From DATCSE01 sp036568605 (GTDB taxonomy: Bacteria > Pseudomonadota > Gammaproteobacteria > Burkholderiales > Burkholderiaceae_C), in the NCBI GenBank assembly GCA_036568605.1, contig DATCSE010000330.1, positions 1 through 12,571 of the forward strand: 12,571 nucleotides of DNA, read 5' to 3'. A program made the position numbers and the translations under genes. Under the pieces are notes generated by a model, which had not been told where the DNA came from, made no database searches, and saw only the letters and a program-made list of their open reading frames with translations. This document shows, piece by piece, positions 1 to 5,454 of this stretch (position 1 is the first letter of the stretch; each line of letters starts with the position of its first letter).

Positions 1-809
1 ACCGGGATCTCGCCGATCTTGAAGTCCTTCGCGATCGGGCCGAGCTGCGCGGTCGCCATCAGGCCACCGGCCGCGACCATCACGAACATCAGGTACATGA
101 CCCAGAACACCGGCTGGCGCAGCACCTCGCTGGGCGCGAAGTCGCGCTTGCTCTGCAGCACGTTGATCGACGAGATGCCGGTCATCTTCTTGGTCTCGGG
201 CGCCCGGGTCAGGAACAGCGCGAGCAGGAACACGATCAGGCCCTGGCCGAGGCCGAAGTACAGGAACGCCGCCTCGTAGCCGTTGGACTTGATGAACGCC
301 GAGATCGGCACGATGGTCAGCGCCGAGCCGGCACCGAAGCCGGCCGCGGTGAGCCCGGCCGCAAGGCCGCGCCGGTCCGGGAACCACTTCAGCGCGTTGC
401 CCACGCAGGTGCCGTAGACCGCACCGGCGCCGATGCCGCCGACCGCCGCGGCGATGTACAGCATCGTCAGCGTGTCGGCGTACGAGTTCATGACCCAGCC
501 GAGCGCGCACAGCACGCCGCCGACCAGCACGACCGGGCGCGGCCCGAAGCGGTCGACCAGATAGCCCTCGATCGGCACCAGCCAGGTTTCGGTCAGCACG
601 AAGATCGTGAAGGCGATCTGGATCGCGGCGCGGCTCCAGCCGTGCTTGTCTGAGATCGGATTGACGAACAGCGTCCAACCGTATTGCAGGTTGGCGATCA
701 TCGCCATGCAGATGATGCCCATCACGAGCTGGCCCCAGCGGTACGCCGAGCTCGTGGAACTCGCAGCGACGCCACTGGGACTGGCGCTGGCGGCGATGGA
801 TTGGTTCAT
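1..809 (-). CDS. oxlT: Oxalate/formate antiporter, MFS family (3' end outside window)
   Basis: Partial: the start codon is at 809 and the frame stays open to the left edge, giving 269 residues of a family usually about 420-450 long. An AGGAG (816-820) sits 6 bases before the ATG. Residues 1-22 are a Ser/Ala-rich cytoplasmic tail, followed by about six hydrophobic membrane segments. The segment near residue 30-50 (MIANLQYGWTLFVNPI) resembles the first helix of Oxalobacter OxlT, and MFS motif A is clear at about 81-92 (GYLVDRFGPR). Also typical of the family are WFPDRRGLAAGLTAAGFGAGSA and a charged loop after helix 6. Characterised OxlT exchanges oxalate for formate across the inner membrane. 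The substrate-binding Arg and Lys of the C-terminal half lie outside the window, so substrate is inferred from family. It is divergent from the Crp/Fnr regulator gene and close to a TTT operon, which suggests a carboxylate-use locus. A different monocarboxylate MFS substrate is the main alternative. Confidence 0.85.
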   Translation of the reverse strand, partial: MNQSIAASASPSGVAASSTSSAYRWGQLVMGIICMAMIANLQYGWTLFVNPISDKHGWSRAAIQIAFTIFVLTETWLVPIEGYLVDRFGPRPVVLVGGVLCALGWVMNSYADTLTMLYIAAAVGGIGAGAVYGTCVGNALKWFPDRRGLAAGLTAAGFGAGSALTIVPISAFIKSNGYEAAFLYFGLGQGLIVFLLALFLTRAPETKKMTGISSINVLQSKRDFAPSEVLRQPVFWVMYLMFVMVAAGGLMATAQLGPIAKDFKIGEIP

Positions 810-1024
810 GAAAGTCTCCTGGCCTGATGTGAGTCTGTTTCCGGCCGGGATCAATTCACCGTGCCGGGGACTGAGACCTGGCGCTTGAGCAGATGAGTTC
901 GCGCGTCAGGAGGAATACGGTTTCGAGCTCCGCTGCGCTGCACCAAATCCGACTGCGCACGGTCCGCGCACAAGGGCACGCGGGGGGAGTGCGTGCAGTG
1001 TCGGATCGGCGCTGCGCTGCGCTC

Positions 1025-1038
1025 TTGACCGCGGTCAT
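1025..1038. promoter_or_regulatory. FNR-like dyad operator upstream of the Crp/Fnr gene
   Basis: The sequence TTGACCGCGGTCAT contains a perfect 12-bp palindrome (1026-1037). It resembles the FNR consensus TTGAT-N4-ATCAA with TTGAC half-sites. The site lies 57 bases before the regulator's ATG at 1096 and about 215 bases before the oxlT start. A near copy lies upstream of tctC (5079-5092). A weak -10-like TAGAAC (1056-1061) lies 27 bp from the centre, close enough that binding here could repress the regulator's own promoter. Protein binding is inferred, not shown. Confidence 0.5.
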
Positions 1039-1095
1039 GGACTAGGGCAACCACCTAGAACCGGCGTGCACATCGCTGCGCCGTATCATTTCGCG

Positions 1096-1704
1096 ATGAC
1101 CGCAGTCGAGAGCCACCGATCCCGCAACGTTGTCCATGTCCAGCTCAGTCAGAACGTCGTGCTCAAGGAGATGACCGACGTGGAGCGCGGCGAATTGGAG
1201 AGGCACCTCGACATCGTCGACTGCAGCAAGGGGGATTACCTGCTGCACCAGGGCGTGCACGAGATGCAGCAGTACTTCGTGCTGGACGGCATCCTGAAGC
1301 GGGTGGTCGCGAACGCCGAGGCCAAGGAAATGATCCTGCGCTTCGCCGGCGAGCGCGACATCGAGACCAGCTACGCCGCGTGGCGCCTGAGCACGCCGAC
1401 GCCCTACAGCATCGTCTGCGTCACCAAGGCGCGGGTCGCGCGATTGCCGATGGAGCAATGGGTCGAGTTCATCGAAGCGCACCCGCACTTCAAGGCGCGC
1501 TTCGAGTACGAGGTGATGAAGCTGATGAGCGAGGTGATGGCGCACACGATCACGCTGCACCTGCTGGACGCGCCGGGCCGGGTGCAGCGCTTCTTCCGCA
1601 AGCACCCCGACCTCGCCGACCGCATCCCGAAGAAGGAGCTGGCGTCGTACCTGAACCTCGCGGCCGAGACGCTGAGCCGGCTCAAGCAGCAGGGAAAGAT
1701 CTGA
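1096..1704 (+). CDS. Crp/Fnr-family transcriptional regulator
   Basis: A 202-residue regulator. The N-terminal two thirds form a cyclic-nucleotide-binding-like jelly roll (KGDYLLHQGVHEMQQYFVLDGILKRV). A long dimer helix follows (about 130-160), then a C-terminal helix-turn-helix (about 176-196). The recognition helix reads AAETLSRLK: E191, S194 and R195 match the E-x-x-S-R that reads TTGAT in FNR, unlike the R-E-x-x-x-R of CRP. The four FNR iron-sulphur cysteines are absent, so it is probably not an oxygen sensor of that kind; its effector is unknown. The protein stops seven residues after the HTH, so the usual wing is very short. I chose ATG 1096 over the in-frame GTG at 1066 because the extension has no family-like sequence; neither has a strong ribosome site. 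Its position between oxlT and tctA suggests a local regulator of both transporters. Confidence 0.88.
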   Translation: MTAVESHRSRNVVHVQLSQNVVLKEMTDVERGELERHLDIVDCSKGDYLLHQGVHEMQQYFVLDGILKRVVANAEAKEMILRFAGERDIETSYAAWRLSTPTPYSIVCVTKARVARLPMEQWVEFIEAHPHFKARFEYEVMKLMSEVMAHTITLHLLDAPGRVQRFFRKHPDLADRIPKKELASYLNLAAETLSRLKQQGKI

Positions 1705-1720
1705 ACAACGAGGCGCCGCG

Positions 1721-3250
1721 TCAGTCCACCGGCTGCTGCGCCGCGAGCGCATTGACCTTGGGCGCGCGCAGCAGGTGCAGCGCCTTCGCGATCAGCGGCC
1801 AGCACAGCATCAGCAGCGCGAGCGTCGTGATCGTGCCGACCAGCGGGTTGGCCCACATGATCGAAAGGTCGCCCTGGGACACCAGCATCGCCTGGCGGAA
1901 CGAGTCCTCGGCCTTGTCGCCCAGCACCAGTGCGAGCACCAGCGGCGCGAGCGGGTAGTCCAGCTTCTTGAACACGTAGCCGATCACGCCGAAGCCGAGC
2001 ATGAACCAGATGTCCAGCATCGCGTTGTGCACCGTGTAGGCACCGATCGCGCAGATCACGACGATCACCGGCGCGATGATCGAGAACGGTATGCGCAGGA
2101 TGGACGCGAACAGCGGCACGGTCGAGAGCACGACGATCAGCCCGGCCAGGTTGCCCAGGTACATGCTCGCGATCAGGCCCCAGACGAAATCCTTCTGCTC
2201 GACGAACAGCAGCGGCCCGGGCTGCAGGCCCCAGATCAGCAGGCCACCGAGCAGCACCGCGGCAGTCGGCGAGCCGGGGATGCCGAGCGCGAGCATCGGC
2301 AGCAGTGCGCTGGTGCCGGCGGCATGCGCCGCGGTCTCGGGCGCGACCACGCCCTCGACCTCGCCGGTGCCGAAGGCCGGGCCGTTCTTCGACATCTTCT
2401 TCGCGAGCCCGTAGCTCATGAAAGAGGCCGGCGTCGCACCGCCCGGCGTGATGCCCATCCAGATGCCGACCAGCGACGACCGCAGCGAGGTCACCCAGTA
2501 GCGCGGCAGCTCCTTCCAGGTTTCCCAGACCACCTTCGCGTTGATGCGCGCCGACTTGCCCGAGAAGCTCAGGCCCTCTTCCATCGACAGCAGGATCTCG
2601 CCGATGCCGAACAGCCCGATCACCGCGATCAGGAAGTCGAAGCCGCGCATCAGCTCCGGCTGGCCGAAGGTCAGCCGCAACTGGCCGGTGACCGTGTCCA
2701 TGCCGACCGCGGCCAGCGCGAAGCCCAGCGACATCGCGATCAGGATCTTGAACGGCGAGCCCTTGCCCATGCCGACGAAGCTGCAGAAAGTCAGCAGGTA
2801 GACCGAGAAGAACTCCGGCGCGCCGAACTTCAGCGCGAACTTCGCGACCAGCGGCGCGAGGAAGGTGATCATGACGACCGCGACGAACGCGCCGACGAAC
2901 GAGCTGGTGAACGCCGCGGTCAGCGCCTCGCCGGCGCGGCCCTGCTGCGCCATCGGATAACCGTCGAACGTGGTCGCGACCGACCACGGCTCGCCCGGAA
3001 TGTTGAACAGTACCGAGGTGATCGCGCCGCCGAACAGCGCGCCCCAGTAGATGCACGACAGCATCACGATCGCCGAGGTCGGCGACATCGAGAACGTCAG
3101 CGGCAGCAGGATCGCGACGCCGTTCGCGCCGCCCAGACCGGGCAGCACGCCGATCAGCACGCCCAGCGTGATGCCGACGAACATCAGCGCCACGTTGGTC
3201 GGCGACAGCACGACGCTGAAGCCATGGATCAATGCACTCAGCTCGTCCAT
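1721..3250 (-). CDS. tctA: Tripartite tricarboxylate transporter, large permease TctA
   Basis: A 509-residue inner-membrane protein, the normal TctA length, with about 11-12 hydrophobic segments. Family signatures are GVLIGVLPGLGGANGVAILLP (about 30-50), PGEPWSVATTFDGYPMAQQG (about 85-105) and a second PG-rich repeat, LALGIPGSPTAAVLLGG (about 320-340). In TTT systems this subunit carries solute driven by the ion gradient, while TctC delivers ligand in the periplasm. It is the last gene of tctC-tctB-tctA. The gap after tctB is 45 bases, with GAGGG about 10 bases before the ATG at 3250; a second ATG five bases upstream is in another frame. The gene ends 16 bases from the convergent regulator gene, with no obvious terminator between them. 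The substrate cannot be read from sequence; a di- or tricarboxylate is expected from the family. Confidence 0.95.
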   Translation of the reverse strand: MDELSALIHGFSVVLSPTNVALMFVGITLGVLIGVLPGLGGANGVAILLPLTFSMSPTSAIVMLSCIYWGALFGGAITSVLFNIPGEPWSVATTFDGYPMAQQGRAGEALTAAFTSSFVGAFVAVVMITFLAPLVAKFALKFGAPEFFSVYLLTFCSFVGMGKGSPFKILIAMSLGFALAAVGMDTVTGQLRLTFGQPELMRGFDFLIAVIGLFGIGEILLSMEEGLSFSGKSARINAKVVWETWKELPRYWVTSLRSSLVGIWMGITPGGATPASFMSYGLAKKMSKNGPAFGTGEVEGVVAPETAAHAAGTSALLPMLALGIPGSPTAAVLLGGLLIWGLQPGPLLFVEQKDFVWGLIASMYLGNLAGLIVVLSTVPLFASILRIPFSIIAPVIVVICAIGAYTVHNAMLDIWFMLGFGVIGYVFKKLDYPLAPLVLALVLGDKAEDSFRQAMLVSQGDLSIMWANPLVGTITTLALLMLCWPLIAKALHLLRAPKVNALAAQQPVD

Positions 3251-3295
3251 CGCATCTGGTCCCTCGTGTGGTGGTGATCCGTTGCCGACGGGTCT

Positions 3296-3820
3296 TCAGT
3301 AGCCCAGGAAGCGCAGCGGCTCCAGCGTGCCCTTGTAGAGCGGCACCTTGAACCAGACCTCGAACATCGCGAAGAACACCGCGTTGACCAGCACGCCGAT
3401 CAGCACGCTCTTCCACGCCGCGTACTTGCCCAGCACCCTCATGAACAGCGCGATGTAGATCGCCGAGGCGACGTACAGCCCGAGGAACGCGACGCCCAGC
3501 ACATACACCGCCGCCGGCACCAGCACCGACAGCACGCGCACGAGCTGCGCGCGGTCGACGAAGGCCTCGGTGTCGCGCGACTTGCCGAACAGCGACTGCG
3601 CGAGCACGCCGGTGCTCGCGATGCAGACGATCAGCCCGATGTAGAACGGGAAGTAGCCGGCGCCAGGGCCGTCGGTGGTCCAGCCGGCGCCGAGGCGGCG
3701 CGCCTCGATCACGACGACCACGCCGACCGCGAGCAGGATCGCCGCGACCACGGCATCGACGGTGCAGTTGCGGGCGAGCACCGGGCCGCCGTCTTCTTCG
3801 GGGGTGTGCGAGTCTGACAT
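3296..3820 (-). CDS. tctB: Tripartite tricarboxylate transporter, small permease TctB
   Basis: A 174-residue membrane protein with four hydrophobic segments (about 22-42, 55-75, 90-115 and 130-155) and the TctB signature GPGAGYFPFYIGLIVCIAS after the first helix. This subunit pairs with TctA in the inner membrane; its precise role is poorly defined in the family. The reading frame stays open far upstream across tctC, but that extension is arginine-rich shadow sequence. I placed the start at the ATG at 3820 because GGAGG (3827-3831) lies exactly 6 bases before it and the conserved region begins just after. The short polar N-terminus (MSDSHTPEEDGG) is typical. It is preceded by a 131-base spacer after tctC that holds GC-rich dyads. 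Confidence 0.93.
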   Translation of the reverse strand: MSDSHTPEEDGGPVLARNCTVDAVVAAILLAVGVVVVIEARRLGAGWTTDGPGAGYFPFYIGLIVCIASTGVLAQSLFGKSRDTEAFVDRAQLVRVLSVLVPAAVYVLGVAFLGLYVASAIYIALFMRVLGKYAAWKSVLIGVLVNAVFFAMFEVWFKVPLYKGTLEPLRFLGY

Positions 3821-3855
3821 CAAGAACCTCCAGGATCTCCAGGGCTGGAACACGC

Positions 3856-3906
3856 GCGGCGTGCGCCGCCGACGCGATATGCGCTGCGGCGCCTGCCGAG
3901 CTCGGC
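3856..3906 (-). other. GC-rich intercistronic dyads between tctC and tctB
   Basis: The 131-base spacer contains two dyads: GCGGCG-TG-CGCCGC (3856-3869) and the perfect palindrome GCCGAGCTCGGC (3895-3906). Neither is followed by a T-run on the minus strand, so they are not convincing terminators. In binding-protein transport operons such structures often protect the upstream mRNA so that the binding protein is made in excess; that role is inferred here. Confidence 0.35.
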
Positions 3907-3951
3907 GGCGGGTCGCGCGCGCCGGCGCAGGCCGGTTGTCGGTCTCTTTTC

Positions 3952-4986
3952 TTACTTGGCCGCCAGGAAGCCGGCCTCGGCCATCAGCTGGCGATGCGCA
4001 GCCTCGGCGCCTTCGAGCCACTTGCGGAAGTCGGCGCCGCTCATCGCGGTGGTGTTGAACGCGCCCTTCTCCATGTATTCCTTCCAGTCCGGCGTCGCGC
4101 GCACCTTGTTCAGCAGGTCGACATAGAACGCCACCTGCTCGGGCGTCACGCCCGGCGGCATGAAGATGCCGCGCAGCATCGTGTAGTCGGTCGCCACGCC
4201 GGCCTCCTTGCAGGTCGGGATGTCGTTCCACGACTGCTTGTCGGTGACCTTCTCCTTGTACGGCATGCGGTCGTGGTCGAACACGCACAGCGGGCGCAGC
4301 GAGCCGGCGCGCCACTGCGCGACCGCCTCGATCGGGTTGTTCACCGTCGCGTCGATGTGCTTGCCGACCAGCTGCACCGCGACCTCGCCGCCGCCCTTGA
4401 ACGGCACGTAGATGAACTTGGTGCCGGTCGCCTTTTCGAGGCCGACCGTGATGATCTGGTCTTCCTGCTTCGAGCCGGTGCCGCCCATCTTGAACTTGTT
4501 CGGGCCGCCGGCCTTCACCGCACTGACGAACTCGGCCGCGGTCTTGTACGGCGTCTCGGCGTTGACCCAGAGCACGAACTGGTCGAGCGCCAGCATCGAG
4601 ACCGGCGTCATGTCCTTCCAGTTGAACGGCACGCCGGTTGCCATCGGCGTGGTGAACAGATTGGACAGCGTGATGATGATCTTGTTCGGATCGCCCTTCG
4701 CTTCCTTCACCGCGAGGAAACCTTCGGCGCCGGCGCCGCCCGACTTGTTGACGACGACCACCGACTCCTTCATCAGCTTGTGCTTGACGATGATGCCCTG
4801 GATCAAGCGGGCCATCTGGTCGGCGCCGCCGCCGGTGCCGGCCGGCACGACGAACTCGACCGGCTTGGTCGGCTCCCAGGCCGCCGCGGCCGGCATCGCG
4901 GCCGCCGCCGCCGTCAACGCAAGCCCGGCGATCAGGCCGCGGCCCGGTTGCCATCCATCGAACCCAGAACAGAACGAGTGACGCAT
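3952..4986 (-). CDS. tctC: TTT periplasmic binding protein TctC (Bug family)
   Basis: A 344-residue secreted binding protein. Residues 1-36 form a signal peptide: a basic start, an Ala/Leu-rich core and an AAA-W cleavage region. The mature part opens with the Bug-family strand and loop KPVEFVVPAGTGGGADQMAR (about 41-60); the Gly-rich loop contacts ligand carboxylates in known Bug structures. Further family motifs are NKSGGAGAEGF, YVPFKGGGEVAVQLVGKHID and a C-terminal helix (ADFRKWLEGAEAAHRQLMAEAGF). AGGAG (4993-4997) sits 6 bases before the ATG. It is the first gene of the operon, downstream of the FNR-like dyad at 5079-5092. The expected role is to capture a carboxylate and pass it to TctBA. 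Proximity to oxlT makes oxalate or a related dicarboxylate a testable guess, not an identification. Confidence 0.93.
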   Translation of the reverse strand: MRHSFCSGFDGWQPGRGLIAGLALTAAAAAMPAAAAWEPTKPVEFVVPAGTGGGADQMARLIQGIIVKHKLMKESVVVVNKSGGAGAEGFLAVKEAKGDPNKIIITLSNLFTTPMATGVPFNWKDMTPVSMLALDQFVLWVNAETPYKTAAEFVSAVKAGGPNKFKMGGTGSKQEDQIITVGLEKATGTKFIYVPFKGGGEVAVQLVGKHIDATVNNPIEAVAQWRAGSLRPLCVFDHDRMPYKEKVTDKQSWNDIPTCKEAGVATDYTMLRGIFMPPGVTPEQVAFYVDLLNKVRATPDWKEYMEKGAFNTTAMSGADFRKWLEGAEAAHRQLMAEAGFLAAK

Positions 4987-5049
4987 GGTTGTCTCCTGTG
5001 CGCAGGCCGCTATCTGTCTGTTGGCTGTCTCGCGGCGTTTCAGGCACGG

Positions 5050-5055
5050 ATCATC
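5050..5055 (-). promoter_or_regulatory. Putative -10 element of the tctC promoter
   Basis: On the minus strand this reads GATGAT, four of six bases of TATAAT. Its centre is 33 bp downstream of the centre of the TTGA-N6-TCAA dyad at 5079-5092. That is close to the spacing expected for a Crp/Fnr activator bound near -41.5 with the dyad covering the -35 region, and no good -35 hexamer is visible. The predicted leader is about 57 bases. The call is weak without a mapped transcript start. Confidence 0.3.
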
Positions 5056-5078
5056 GGACCGCGTCGTCGCCCCAACGA

Positions 5079-5092
5079 TTGACCGCGATCAA
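5079..5092. promoter_or_regulatory. FNR-like dyad operator upstream of tctCBA
   Basis: The sequence TTGACCGCGATCAA is a TTGA-N6-TCAA dyad that extends to ATTGA/TCAAT at 5078-5093. It differs from the FNR consensus TTGAT-N4-ATCAA at one base. It shares TTGACCGCG(A/G)TCA with the dyad in front of the Crp/Fnr gene. It lies 93 bases before the tctC start and far (about 130 bases) from the small gene on the other side, so tctC is the likelier target. Confidence 0.55.
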
Positions 5093-5150
5093 TTTCGCGC
5101 ACCGATGTGACCCATGCTTACCCGCATGCCGAACTCGTATGTGGTTTTGC

Positions 5151-5179
5151 TTGATCCAATCGGGGTAAACCCTGATAAT
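5151..5179 (+). promoter_or_regulatory. Sigma70-like promoter of the 43-residue gene
   Basis: A -35 hexamer TTGATC (5151-5156) and a -10 hexamer GATAAT (5174-5179) are separated by exactly 17 bases. The -10 lies in an unusually AT-rich patch for this genome. The spacer holds a short dyad GGGT-AA-ACCC. The transcript would start near 5186, leaving a leader of about 38 bases. Confidence 0.65.
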
Positions 5180-5223
5180 TGACTCAGTCTCAGGTTCCAT
5201 TGCAACTCTCCAAGGAAAACGCC

Positions 5224-5355
5224 ATGTCGAACACGACCTACTCCCCGAGCCTCAAACCCGTCGCACCGGCACTCGTCGAACTGCTGAGCTCGCTGTTCAA
5301 GGCGACCCCGCTGTACATCGTGATGACGGCGCTGAAGGCCGCTCCGAAGCGCTGA
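5224..5355 (+). CDS. Small protein of 43 residues, function unknown
   Basis: Short open frame from ATG 5224 to TGA 5355, starting MSNTTYSPSLKPVAPALVEL and ending KAAPKR. AAGGA lies about 8 bases before the ATG, a well-formed promoter lies upstream (5151-5179) and an intrinsic terminator follows 24 bases after the stop, so it looks like a complete single-gene unit. Residues 1-13 are polar and Pro/Ser-rich. Residues 14-38 are mostly helix-forming with a hydrophobic face (LVELLSSLF, PLYIVMTAL), and the tail is basic. This fits a small membrane-associated or amphipathic protein. I do not recognise a family. It could also act as a leader for the downstream peptidase gene, which begins about 50 bases past the terminator. 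Confidence 0.65.
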   Translation: MSNTTYSPSLKPVAPALVELLSSLFKATPLYIVMTALKAAPKR

Positions 5356-5379
5356 ACCGCCACGCGCACCTCCCCTCGC

Positions 5380-5408
5380 AAAGCCGGCACCTGCCGGCTT
5401 TGTTGTTT
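5380..5408 (+). terminator. Intrinsic terminator after the 43-residue gene
   Basis: A perfect 10-bp stem, AAAGCCGGCA paired with TGCCGGCTTT, encloses a two-base loop and is followed by a T-rich tract (TTTGTTGTTT). It lies 24 bases past the small gene's stop codon and immediately before the peptidase gene. Confidence 0.85.
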
Positions 5409-5454
5409 CTGCATGCCGGAAAATCGCGCGGCCCTCAATGCCGGAGACCGCCGC

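Noticed and set aside
850..854. ATCAA half-site about 40 bases before oxlT as a third regulator site
   Set aside because: The opposite half of the dyad is missing, and a single five-base half-site is not significant.
850..867. Sigma54-like GGCAC...TTGA on the minus strand upstream of oxlT
   Set aside because: The required GC at -12 and the exact GG-GC spacing are absent.
1775..3277. 500-codon open frame on the plus strand opposite tctA
   Set aside because: Composition is dominated by R, D, E, H and Q with no hydrophobic core or known motif; it is the antisense shadow of a GC-rich gene.
3296..5047. 583-codon frame suggesting a fusion upstream of TctB
   Set aside because: The first 400 residues are an off-frame reading of tctC. 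A ribosome site and conserved start place TctB at 3820.
5113..5128. CATGC-TTACCC-GCATG inverted repeat in the tctC/small-gene intergenic region
   Set aside because: The arms are only five bases and it has no clear relation to either promoter; too weak to call a site.
5403..5431. A promoter for the peptidase gene between the terminator and GTG 5455
   Set aside because: TTGTTT has no acceptable -10 element at 16-18 bp; the AAAATC at 5420 is too close.
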